Assembly: GCA_002789465.1 (NCBI GenBank)
Contig: PFTH01000012.1
Span: 1 to 7,634, forward strand
Direction: 5' to 3'
Source of the DNA: Candidatus Roizmanbacteria bacterium CG_4_9_14_0_8_um_filter_34_12
GTDB taxonomy: Bacteria > Patescibacteriota > Microgenomatia > UBA1406 > GWC2-37-13
Length of the DNA: 7,634 nt
Every line of letters starts with the position of its first letter. Position 1 is the stretch's first letter. A program made the translations under genes and the position numbers. This document shows positions 1 through 6,603 of this stretch, one piece after another. Below the pieces are notes generated by a model. It was not told the DNA's origin and did no database searches. It worked only from the letters and a program-made list of their open reading frames with translations.

Positions 1-2
1 AT

Positions 3-215
3 TCTTACCATATTCTTAAACTTTATAGGTTTTGATATGGTTTTGTCAAGGAGAGTGAACTCTTACTTATGGTACCATGTCTTGCTGAATTTCCTGAATC
101 ATCAACTCATTACGATTGGATAATTCATTTACCACAAATTGAAGATGATGTGTCAATTGAAGAAGAAATTAGCTAATTACATGAAAGAGCAGCATCACTT
201 CAAACAGATTTTGAG
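3..215 (+). pseudogene. possible decayed coding remnant (gene-poor 5' end)
   Basis: The first 311 bases hold no intact gene. One plus-strand frame reads protein-like across three stops (TGA at 33, TAA at 174, TGA at 213). Its longest open part has an ATG at 69 and gives 35 residues, including the stretch HYDWIIHLPQIEDDVSIEEE, followed after the TAA by LHERAASLQTDFE. The hydrophobic-Leu-Pro then acidic-helical pattern vaguely resembles the region before the coiled coil in type I restriction specificity (HsdS) subunits, but that is a guess. It could equally be non-coding sequence that happens to read well. The rest of 216-311 shows nothing I can name. Confidence 0.2.
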
Positions 216-311
216 TGATAAGAAAACTACACCTTAAAAGTGGGATAAATGATTAAAGAAGGAAAATTAACTGGAGTAATAACGTTTACAACATTATATG
301 TTTGTAAAAAA

Positions 312-360
312 TTTGGGACTATAAGGATTGAAAAATTCCAGACCCGAATGCTCCGCAATT
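312..360 (+). repeat. direct repeat, left copy
   Basis: This 49-base stretch matches 3339-3387 without gaps at 37 of 49 positions. The core at 325-357 matches at 27 of 33, including an identical GCTCCGCA block at 350-357. Similarity stops at about 360, just before the ATG of the HEPN-like gene. A short hairpin (ATTC at 335-338 pairing with GAAT at 346-349) keeps the same form as in the right copy. On the minus strand it is followed by a T run, but no minus-strand gene lies in front of it here, so this copy looks orphaned. Confidence 0.6.
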
Positions 361-366
361 TTTTTT

Positions 367-924
367 ATGGAGAAGTATTTAAAAGTGGAATTAGATCATA
401 TACATTTGATGAGAGGTGGCGATATTTTGATTCATTGTTTATGGATTGAAAAAATTATGGTTGCTTTAATTATTCTTAAAAAACACCCTCGTATAGTAAG
501 AAAATTTAATCAGCCAATATCATATAAAATCCCCATGGTAATGGTTAAAGAAAGATGTGTATATTGGAAAAAGGACTTCTCTCATATTATCGAAGAATTT
601 ATTAAAATATTTAATCCAGTAATTGATATAAGAAACAAACTCAAGCAGATTTATATAAAAAGAAATATTTTGAGTCATTCAAATATTAAGCTTGGACAGA
701 AATATTTTTTATATAGACCAAAGAATAGGAAAAAATTAATAGAAGCTGGTGAAGTTTTTAACTTAAATAAAATACCAAATCAGGCAAATCCTATTGTGTT
801 AAAAATAGATTATTCCAATGAAATTAATTATATTAATGACTTTAATATTATTCAGTTTCTAGATCAACAATATTTTCTTAAAGAAGCTGTGAAACTAGAT
901 GTGATATATAGTCATTTAAGATAA
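367..924 (+). CDS. putative HEPN-domain protein (candidate RNase or toxin)
   Basis: This gene encodes a 185-residue protein, predicted cytosolic and largely helical, that I do not recognise by name. The strongest clue is IKRNILSHSN, where R99-N100-x3-H104 forms the R-x4-H motif of HEPN-family ribonucleases. It sits at the end of a helix (IDIRNKLKQIY), as in that superfamily. The N-terminal segment (about residues 12-38, GGDILIHCLWIEKIMVALII) would form the first long helix. HEPN proteins are known as toxins, abortive-infection effectors and CRISPR-associated nucleases; which applies here is not visible. I chose the ATG at 367. A TTG at 328 would add 13 residues, but they would be encoded inside the left repeat. 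There is no Shine-Dalgarno sequence. Of 29 Ile codons 10 are ATA, and AGA/AGG make up 8 of 9 Arg codons, unlike groEL. The protease gene follows after 70 bases on the same strand. Confidence 0.6.
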   Translation: MEKYLKVELDHIHLMRGGDILIHCLWIEKIMVALIILKKHPRIVRKFNQPISYKIPMVMVKERCVYWKKDFSHIIEEFIKIFNPVIDIRNKLKQIYIKRNILSHSNIKLGQKYFLYRPKNRKKLIEAGEVFNLNKIPNQANPIVLKIDYSNEINYINDFNIIQFLDQQYFLKEAVKLDVIYSHLR

Positions 925-994
925 TTAAAATATTTATTTTGGTAACTATTCAAATAAAACAAACAACGGACAATCTTAATTGTATAATAAGAAG

Positions 995-2767
995 ATGTTC
1001 CGTTTCTTAAGCAAAGCTCTTCCATCAAAAGTATATTTTGCAATTTGGGTTCTTACTATTTTGTATTTTATTGTTCTTACAATACTTTTTAATAAATTTA
1101 CTTCTTTTTTTCAAAATAACCAAATCGCATCAGCCGTATATGGTCCAATGTATTTGGGGAACATATTTGTTGGAATACTCACTTTTCTTTTTGGTATTGC
1201 CTCATTAGTTTCAAAAAAAGAAGTGATAGTGATTGAACAGAAACAGAACAAGGCACATAAACCTAAAAGATTTTATTTAGTATCATTTTTTGTCGTATTT
1301 ATTATTTCTATTATTTTTCTTGTTTTTTCCAACACGTCATTTTTTACTAAAGATACAACACAATTTCCAAGACTGGTAATATTAGCCTTTCTGGGTTTTA
1401 TCTCCTTAATTTTATTCATCGCCTATTTATCTTCATATCCCAAAAAAACCATCATTAAAAATGCAAAAAATAGAGAAAGGCACTCCTTCTCATATTGGAT
1501 TGGTGATTTTGTTATTTCATCAGTATTGGCTTTACTAATAAGTGTTTTGTTCTTTTTTATTGCAATTCCGTTTATGCAAGTGGCAGATGGATTATCATTT
1601 ATGGAAAAATCGAATATTGGTGGAATAAACATGTGGCGTTTAGTTATAATGTTCGGCTTTCTTACTATATCGATTTCTTTTTTGTGTTTTAGAAAACGAA
1701 TTTATATGAGCCTTGCAGGAATACTTATATTTTTTTTAATTTCTGGAACAATTTTTGTTATTGTTTTAAATTCTTCTTCTAATCAAGTACTCACTAATAT
1801 TGAGACGAAGTCTATTACCGAAAACTTTATTACTAATAGAGGGTCATGTAATAAAAAAACTACCTTACAACAAACAAAAGGGTGCATATTGAGAGTGCTT
1901 CGCGATGATGGAGGACACGGTACTGGTTTTATTATTAAACCTGGGTATTTAATTACAAACAAACATGTTATTGAAGGAGCCACAAAACTATCCGTTTTTA
2001 TAAATGAAGAAAAGGAAGTTAAAGTGTGGAATTATTCTTCTAATCTCGATCTTGCAGTCCTTAAACTCCCTGAAACTTTTCTTCCAAATTCATGTAACTG
2101 GTTTGACTCAAAACAACTAAATATTGCGGAGGAACTTTATACATTTGGTTGGTCAAATGATCCAACTGGTGACTCGACAGTTACAAAAGGAATATATTCA
2201 AGGACGAATAAATATGACAATGGAACTGAAGATATTCAAACAGACGCATCTATTAATCCTGGAAATTCCGGAGGACCTTTAATTAATGAATGTGGAGTTG
2301 TCGGAATAAATACTGCAAGGGCTGAATGGACGCAGGAACAGTCGCCAAGATTTATTGAAGGTATGAGCTTTGCATTATCTTCAAATTTTATTCATTCAAA
2401 AATAGATGAATTAATCAATTCGGGTAGCTTATCAAAAGGAATTCCAAATACTTCGAGTTATCAAGTTAATAACACACAACCAAATAATCAACAAACATAT
2501 ACTTTAGATGTTAATAATATTAAGTCGTATTTAAATGATATTTATCGGGTTAAATCGTCATGGGAGCAAGCAAGAGGTCATGTTGATGATCAAAAATTAA
2601 ATAACTTGATCGATTCATTCAACCGACAAATTGAGTTTTGTAATCATTTGGTAAATAAATTAGGTGGTGGTCAAACTGCGTCTGGTGATGATATAAATTT
2701 GTGGAAAGCAGTAATTAAAATGGGAGACGAATCTGCTGCATTAACCAATGAACTAAACAGAAGATGA
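995..2767 (+). CDS. seven-TM membrane protein with C-terminal trypsin-like serine protease domain
   Basis: This gene encodes a 590-residue protein. The N-terminal half has seven hydrophobic segments, at about residues 13-35, 49-72, 93-113, 125-148, 165-195, 213-232 and 238-258. Lys/Arg-rich loops (SKKEV...HKPKR, PKKTIIKNAKNRER, RKR) alternate with neutral ones, so the positive-inside rule puts the N-terminus inside and the C-terminus outside. The C-terminal half is an S1C/trypsin-fold protease of the HtrA type. Its triad is His324 (LITNKHVIEG), Asp352 (SNLDLAVLKL) and Ser425 (DASINPGNSGGPL), and it has an HGTGFII strand before the His. No PDZ domain follows. Instead there is an Asn/Gln-rich linker (about 465-482) and a helical tail (about 490-590). 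A TTG at 980, nine bases after a GGA, would add five residues; I prefer the ATG. The stop overlaps the next gene's start, which suggests translational coupling. Substrate unknown; an envelope quality-control or conflict-system role is inference. Confidence 0.85.
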   Translation: MFRFLSKALPSKVYFAIWVLTILYFIVLTILFNKFTSFFQNNQIASAVYGPMYLGNIFVGILTFLFGIASLVSKKEVIVIEQKQNKAHKPKRFYLVSFFVVFIISIIFLVFSNTSFFTKDTTQFPRLVILAFLGFISLILFIAYLSSYPKKTIIKNAKNRERHSFSYWIGDFVISSVLALLISVLFFFIAIPFMQVADGLSFMEKSNIGGINMWRLVIMFGFLTISISFLCFRKRIYMSLAGILIFFLISGTIFVIVLNSSSNQVLTNIETKSITENFITNRGSCNKKTTLQQTKGCILRVLRDDGGHGTGFIIKPGYLITNKHVIEGATKLSVFINEEKEVKVWNYSSNLDLAVLKLPETFLPNSCNWFDSKQLNIAEELYTFGWSNDPTGDSTVTKGIYSRTNKYDNGTEDIQTDASINPGNSGGPLINECGVVGINTARAEWTQEQSPRFIEGMSFALSSNFIHSKIDELINSGSLSKGIPNTSSYQVNNTQPNNQQTYTLDVNNIKSYLNDIYRVKSSWEQARGHVDDQKLNNLIDSFNRQIEFCNHLVNKLGGGQTASGDDINLWKAVIKMGDESAALTNELNRR

Positions 2768-3222
2768 AGAACAAAAAAAGAAGCCAACATATTATTCTTT
2801 CAACTTGTTCAACTAACCCACGTTTGAATTATTTCAGAAAAGAACAGCCAATATTATTTTTTGAAAATGGAGACATATCTTGTGGAATCTTGACTTATAA
2901 ATACAAAACCTATCATAGAACTCGAGACCAATATTCATTTATATATAAATATTTAAAGAAACACCGACTTTCATTAAATATTACAAATATTATTGAGAAA
3001 GATTTAGGTGACATTATTGAAGAATTACAAAGTATCAAAAAGAAAAGTATTTCACTTAAAAAGTTAATGGATATTTATTGCTATAAAAATCAAATTGCTG
3101 GAATAAAAACTTATAAAATAAGATTAATAGAACAATATGCAGATAAAGTTATCTGGAAGAAATATCAAATTCTATTAGAAACTAACCATAAAGAAGCAAT
3201 GGAAATGAAAAAATTCTTATAA
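2764..3222 (+). CDS. basic protein of unknown function, coupled to the protease gene
   Basis: This gene encodes a 152-residue protein that I do not recognise. It is strongly basic (24 Lys and 7 Arg against 15 Asp plus Glu, net about +16) and rich in Tyr and Ile. It has no membrane segment or signal peptide, so it is probably cytosolic. The middle (about 75-105, NITNIIEKDLGDIIEELQSI then KKKS) and the end look helical. Its ATG shares the sequence ATGA with the stop of the protease gene, a common sign of translational coupling, so the two products are likely made together. The charge would suit nucleic-acid or phospholipid-surface binding, but no known motif supports this. Six of about 20 Ile codons are ATA, similar to the HEPN-like gene and unlike groEL. 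Confidence 0.7.
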   Translation: MKNKKRSQHIILSTCSTNPRLNYFRKEQPILFFENGDISCGILTYKYKTYHRTRDQYSFIYKYLKKHRLSLNITNIIEKDLGDIIEELQSIKKKSISLKKLMDIYCYKNQIAGIKTYKIRLIEQYADKVIWKKYQILLETNHKEAMEMKKFL

Positions 3223-3251
3223 AATAAAACACTTCTTTTTTATTTTTATAA
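3217..3251 (+). terminator. possible A/T-only hairpin terminator after the cassette
   Basis: A 13-base arm spanning the stop codon (TTATAAAATAAAA, 3217-3229) pairs with TTTTATTTTTATAA (3238-3251) with one bulged T and an 8-base loop. All pairs are A-T and the T run lies inside the 3' arm, so this is an atypical and weak terminator at best. The remaining convergent gap up to 3338 shows nothing further that I can name. Confidence 0.3.
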
Positions 3252-3338
3252 TGTAATATTTATTGCTTTTAACTTTGATTAAAGGGCAAATCATTTAAGA
3301 TTTGAAACGATTAAGATAAGTTTGATTTAGACATTATA

Positions 3339-3387
3339 TTTGAGATTTCTAGGATTAAAAAGTTCTAGACTTGAACGCTCCGCATTT
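3339..3387 (+). repeat. direct repeat, right copy, at the 3' end of the Lon-like gene
   Basis: This is the partner of 312-360, offset by 3027 bases, in the same orientation and with 37 of 49 identities. It covers the bases immediately downstream of the Lon-like gene (minus strand) and reaches into its stop codon. Similarity ends there: the gene's coding bases are not repeated in the left copy. The layout suits a duplicated flank, an integration-site pair, or two members of a dispersed repeat. Confidence 0.6.
3357..3376 (-). terminator. possible weak terminator of the Lon-like gene
   Basis: On the minus strand, GTTC, a seven-base loop and GAAC (3376-3362) are followed by five T (3361-3357), about ten bases after the gene's stop codon. 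The stem has only four pairs. In the left repeat copy the outer G-C pair becomes A-T (ATTC/GAAT) with pairing kept. That is a single compensatory change and only mild support for a real structure. Confidence 0.3.
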
Positions 3388-4432
3388 AATTCACAAACTC
3401 CCTGTAGTTGTTTTCGTTAATTTCAAATGTAGTGCCTTGGCCGGAGACGATTTTGAGGGAAACTTTACGGACGATTTCTTCAATTACCCGTTCCAAGCTA
3501 CGGATTCCCGGTTCAAAACCCAGGGGGCGGACAAGTTTGTTCCAAACACCCTCAGTAAACGTCAAATTTTGTGTTGTTAAACCAGTATCTTTAATATATC
3601 TTGGTAGAACAAAAAACTTACCGATATGAATTTTTTCTTCATCATTATATGATGGCATTTGAATCACTTCTAGACGGTCCAATACAGCTGTACTTATATT
3701 ATTGGTATTGTTTGCAGTAGCAACAAACAAAACTTGGGAAAGATCAAAAGGATAATCTATAAAATAATCAATGAAACTGCTATTTTGTTCAGGATCTAAA
3801 AGTTCAATTAAAACGCCCATAATTTCCGCTCGTGTTTCCGGTGTTATACGATCAAGTTCATCCAATAATACAACTGGATTTTTTGACCCGCAACGTCGTA
3901 ATGCACGAATCATTGCTCCTGGCTCTGCTTCTGGTGCTGTTTTGCTTTGGCCGCGGAGATCCAGTGCAGAAGACAGTCCTCCAAAAGGAATCCGAATAAA
4001 TTTTCGTCCCAATGCATCAGCAATTGATTTAGCAAATGTAGTTTTTCCAGTTCCTGCCAAACCAACAAAGAATAAGGAGGGAGCATGAAACGCTTCATGA
4101 TGTAAATTTTGTTTTTGTAAAATTAATACTGAAAGATATTCTAACACCCGTTCTTTTATTTTTTCCAAACCGAAATGGTATTGATCAAGGGCAACTTTTG
4201 CTTTTGCGACATCCAATTGGTCAATAGTTTTTGTTTCCCAAGGAAGATGAGTAATCCAGTCAATATATTTAGCAGTGATATCCATTTGTGATAGATTTCC
4301 GCCATACTTCATTGCAAAAGTAATGCGGTCAATTTGGTGTTGGGCTTTTTCCAGTAAATTAGCAGGCAGTTGTACCGACTGCAACTGAACTTTGATTTTA
4401 TCGATTTCTGACAATGAATTTTGTGTGTCCAT
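3386..4432 (-). CDS. Lon-like AAA+ ATPase lacking the protease domain
   Basis: This gene encodes a 348-residue protein that is clearly the ATPase core of Lon. In order it has a short helical N-terminus; the Lon linker signature (KYIDWITHLPWE at 55-66, then YHFGLEKIKERVLEYLSV); Walker A GLAGTGKT at 124-131; Walker B VVLLDE at 187-192; sensor 1 ATANN at 238-242; a candidate Arg finger in LDRLE at 251-255; and sensor 2 GIRSLER at 309-315. It stops at the boundary where the Ser-Lys peptidase domain would begin, and most of the N-terminal substrate domain is missing too. The pore-loop segment TYIGAMPG of canonical Lon reads TAPEAEPG here (165-172), without the aromatic residue. An ATP-driven remodelling or chaperone role is inferred. 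It is divergent from groES. I chose the ATG at 4432; a TTG at 4447 would add five residues. No Shine-Dalgarno sequence is seen. Confidence 0.85.
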   Translation of the reverse strand: MDTQNSLSEIDKIKVQLQSVQLPANLLEKAQHQIDRITFAMKYGGNLSQMDITAKYIDWITHLPWETKTIDQLDVAKAKVALDQYHFGLEKIKERVLEYLSVLILQKQNLHHEAFHAPSLFFVGLAGTGKTTFAKSIADALGRKFIRIPFGGLSSALDLRGQSKTAPEAEPGAMIRALRRCGSKNPVVLLDELDRITPETRAEIMGVLIELLDPEQNSSFIDYFIDYPFDLSQVLFVATANNTNNISTAVLDRLEVIQMPSYNDEEKIHIGKFFVLPRYIKDTGLTTQNLTFTEGVWNKLVRPLGFEPGIRSLERVIEEIVRKVSLKIVSGQGTTFEINENNYREFVN

Positions 4433-4456
4433 TTGATTAGTAGACAAACTTACCGC

Positions 4457-4485
4457 TTGACAAAATTAAAATATTTTGTTATAAA
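4457..4485 (+). promoter_or_regulatory. sigma-70-type promoter for groES
   Basis: A perfect -35 box TTGACA (4457-4462) and a 17-base spacer lead to TATAAA (4480-4485, continuing AAT). Transcription would start near 4492 and leave a leader of about 46 bases before the groES ATG. The match is good enough to expect strong basal expression. No clear promoter for the divergent Lon-like gene was found in the same gap. Confidence 0.7.
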
Positions 4486-4501
4486 ATGTAACGTTATCAT
4501 T
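4485..4501. promoter_or_regulatory. candidate operator palindrome over the groES start site
   Basis: A perfect 8-base palindrome TAACGTTA (4489-4496) is flanked by AATG and, after one extra T, CATT, giving an imperfect inverted repeat. It covers the expected transcription start of groES, a place where a repressor could act. It is not the CIRCE element (TTAGCACTC-N9-GAGTGCTAA). Short palindromes are common in AT-rich DNA, so this is tentative. Confidence 0.25.
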
Positions 4502-4537
4502 CTTAATTAATATTACAAGTTTATTTTTTAAATATCT

Positions 4538-4846
4538 ATGGCAAAAACAAATACTGCCACAAACATTTCACCTTTATTCGATTTCGTATTAGTTAAACCA
4601 CTTGATCAGGAGAAAACCACTGCTTCAGGTATTGTCCTTCCGGATTCTGCAAAAGAAAAGCCACAGGTTGGGCAGGTGATGGCGGTTGGACCGGGAACAG
4701 TTAACGATCAAGGTATAACAGTGCCGATGGTTGTAAAAGTTGGTCAGAAAGTACTTTATAAAAAATGGGGTGGTAACGAAGTGAAAGTAGGAATGGAAGA
4801 ATGGCTTTTAATTGAGCAAAAAGACGTTATGGCAACAGTTAACTAA
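4538..4846 (+). CDS. groES: co-chaperonin GroES (Hsp10)
   Basis: This gene encodes the 102-residue lid of the GroEL folding chamber; seven copies cap a GroEL ring in the cytosol. The start FDFVLVKPLDQEKT is typical. The mobile loop lies at about 25-42 (EKTTASGIVLPDSAKEKP), with the IVL tripeptide (32-34) that contacts GroEL. Then come GQVMAVGPG, the GQKVLYKKWGGNEV strand region, and the terminal EEWLLIEQKDVMA. The N-terminus is a few residues longer than in E. coli GroES. It follows a near-consensus promoter and precedes groEL by 81 bases that contain a hairpin. No Shine-Dalgarno sequence precedes the ATG. Confidence 0.97.
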   Translation: MAKTNTATNISPLFDFVLVKPLDQEKTTASGIVLPDSAKEKPQVGQVMAVGPGTVNDQGITVPMVVKVGQKVLYKKWGGNEVKVGMEEWLLIEQKDVMATVN

Positions 4847-4856
4847 GTTTATAAAG

Positions 4857-4881
4857 TTTACCCTCCGAATCGGAGGGTAAA
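4857..4881 (+). terminator. hairpin between groES and groEL (attenuator, partial terminator or mRNA-stability element)
   Basis: An 11-base perfect stem (TTTACCCTCCG at 4857-4867 with CGGAGGGTAAA at 4871-4881) closes on an AAT loop and is followed by AAGTTTTTA. The stem starts 10 bases after the groES stop. The T tract is broken, so it may terminate only part of transcription or protect the groES message end. No convincing separate promoter for groEL is visible in the remaining 46 bases, so some read-through into groEL is likely. Confidence 0.65.
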
Positions 4882-4927
4882 AAGTTTTTAAAGTTATAAA
4901 GTCAATTATTAATTAAATTATCAAATT

Positions 4928-6574
4928 ATGGCAAAACAAATCAAATACGGGTCAGATGCCCGTCAACAACTTCTCTTGGGAATTCAACAATTAGCTGATG
5001 CAGTCGCGACCACTCTTGGTCCAAAAGGACGAAACGTGGCAATTGACCGCAAATGGGGTGCTCCAAGTATTGTTCATGATGGTGTTACTGTTGCAAAAGA
5101 GATTGAATTGCAAGATGCATTTCAAAATATGGGAGCGCAAATGCTTAAAGAAGCTGCTTCAAAAACAGCTGATGTTGCCGGAGACGGAACAACAACCGCC
5201 ACAGTATTAGCTCATGCCATCTCCGCTGAAGGAATAAAAATGATTACAGCTGGTGCAAATCCAATGGTGATGCGACGTGGTCTTTCAAAAGCCGGAGAAT
5301 TTATTGTTGAACAATTAAAAAAGATTTCAAAAAAAATTACATTAGCCGATGCTGCAAGCGTAGCAACAATTTCCGCCGGTGATGTTGTTTTGGGAGAGCT
5401 TATTTCCGATGCATTAAAAAAAGTTGGAGGAAAAGATGGTGTGGTTACAGTTGAAGAAGGAAAGGGTTTAGAAACAACTGTTGACCACAAAGAAGGAATG
5501 CAGTTTGATCGTGGTTTTGCATCACCATACTTTGCAACTGACACTGATAAAATGGTTGCGGAAATTGAAGACGCATATATTTTGATTACTGACAAAAAGA
5601 TTACAGCGATTGCTGACTTACTTCCGTTTTTGGAAAAATTCGTAAAAGTTTCCAAAAATTTAGTAATTATTGCAGATGAAGTTGAAGGTGAAGCACTTGC
5701 AACATTAGTAGTTAATAAAATTAGAGGAACTTTCAACGCTCTTGTTGTAAAAGCTCCAGGTTTTGGTGACAGACGTAAAGAAATGTTACAAGATATTGCC
5801 ATTTTAACAGGTGGAACAGTGATTTCTGAAGACCTAGGTAAGAAATTGGAAAATATTGAAGTAACAGATTGTGGACACGCTGATAAAGTCAAATCTGATA
5901 AAGAAAACACCAGTATTATTGGTGGAAAAGGAGATAAAACTGCAATTCAAGCTCGTATCAGTCAAATCAAACGGGAATTAGATGAAAACACATCAGAATT
6001 CGATAAAGAAAAACTACAAGAACGACTGGCAAAACTTTCCGGTGGAGTGGCAGTTATCAATGTTGGCGCTGCAACCGAAGTGGAGTTGAAAGATAAGAAA
6101 GAGCGCGCAATTGACGCAGTGGCTGCAACAAAAGCTGCACTCGAGGAGGGAATTGTTCCAGGTGGTGGAATTGCCTTGATGGATGTTGGTCAGAAAATGG
6201 CTGGATATAAATCCAAGTTGGTCGGAGATGAACTGATTGGTTTTAACATCGTGATGCGATCCCTTGAATCACCATTTACCAAACTAATTGAAAATGCCGG
6301 TCTTGATGCCGGACAATTATTGGCAAAAGCACGGGAAATGAGTGTTGATGGAATGGGTTTTGATGTTTTGACTCTGGAGTCTGAAGAAACTGCCAAACCG
6401 GTAAATATGATTAAGGTTGGAATCATTGATCCGCTTAAAGTTGTACGAACTGCAGTTCAAAATGCAATTTCTGTAGGGACAATGGTTTTGACAACTGAGG
6501 CTTTGATCACTGATATTCCTGAAAAGAAAGAAGCAGCTCCAAGTGGAGGAATGCCACAAATGCCTGGATATTAA
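4928..6574 (+). CDS. groEL: chaperonin GroEL (Hsp60)
   Basis: This gene encodes a full-length 548-residue group I chaperonin, which folds proteins in an ATP-driven double ring with GroES. Nucleotide-binding elements are in place: TLGPKGRN at 29-36, Asp51 in DGVTVAK, GDGTTT at 85-90 with Asp86, Asp396 in AIDAVAATKAALEEG (counterpart of E. coli Asp398), and VPGGGIAL. The apical-domain segment VVKAPGFGDRRKEML is intact. The C-terminus ends GGMPQMPGY, with one GGM instead of a repeated tail. Codon use differs from the 5' cassette: only 1 of about 45 Ile codons is ATA and Arg is mostly CGN. The start is ATG without a Shine-Dalgarno sequence. It is probably co-transcribed with groES in part, subject to the hairpin between them. 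Confidence 0.98.
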   Translation: MAKQIKYGSDARQQLLLGIQQLADAVATTLGPKGRNVAIDRKWGAPSIVHDGVTVAKEIELQDAFQNMGAQMLKEAASKTADVAGDGTTTATVLAHAISAEGIKMITAGANPMVMRRGLSKAGEFIVEQLKKISKKITLADAASVATISAGDVVLGELISDALKKVGGKDGVVTVEEGKGLETTVDHKEGMQFDRGFASPYFATDTDKMVAEIEDAYILITDKKITAIADLLPFLEKFVKVSKNLVIIADEVEGEALATLVVNKIRGTFNALVVKAPGFGDRRKEMLQDIAILTGGTVISEDLGKKLENIEVTDCGHADKVKSDKENTSIIGGKGDKTAIQARISQIKRELDENTSEFDKEKLQERLAKLSGGVAVINVGAATEVELKDKKERAIDAVAATKAALEEGIVPGGGIALMDVGQKMAGYKSKLVGDELIGFNIVMRSLESPFTKLIENAGLDAGQLLAKAREMSVDGMGFDVLTLESEETAKPVNMIKVGIIDPLKVVRTAVQNAISVGTMVLTTEALITDIPEKKEAAPSGGMPQMPGY

Positions 6575-6603
6575 TCAGGGAGTTACTTAAAAAGAAGAAA
6601 ATT

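Noticed and set aside
112..150. Similarity of the remnant's YDWIIHLP to the Lon linker YIDWITHLP of the neighbouring gene
   Set aside because: The match is too short, the key Trp after Pro is missing, and nothing Lon-like follows. It is probably coincidental and not a duplicated lon fragment.
249..449. Plus-strand open frame overlapping the start of the HEPN-like gene
   Set aside because: It runs in another frame across the left repeat and into the HEPN-like gene, with no recognisable protein pattern.
3362..3376. tRNA T-loop-like sequence (GTTCAAGTC) in the minus strand of the right repeat
   Set aside because: The surrounding bases do not form a T-stem, no acceptor or anticodon arm is present, and the left copy breaks the pattern. 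It is not a tRNA gene or a clear tRNA fragment.
4448..4537. CIRCE operator upstream of groES
   Set aside because: No TTAGCACTC/GAGTGCTAA-like inverted repeat is present in the gap.
5212..5910. Long minus-strand open frame of 232 codons inside groEL
   Set aside because: It is antisense to a fully conserved groEL. Its Ser-rich, low-information composition is typical of a shadow frame.
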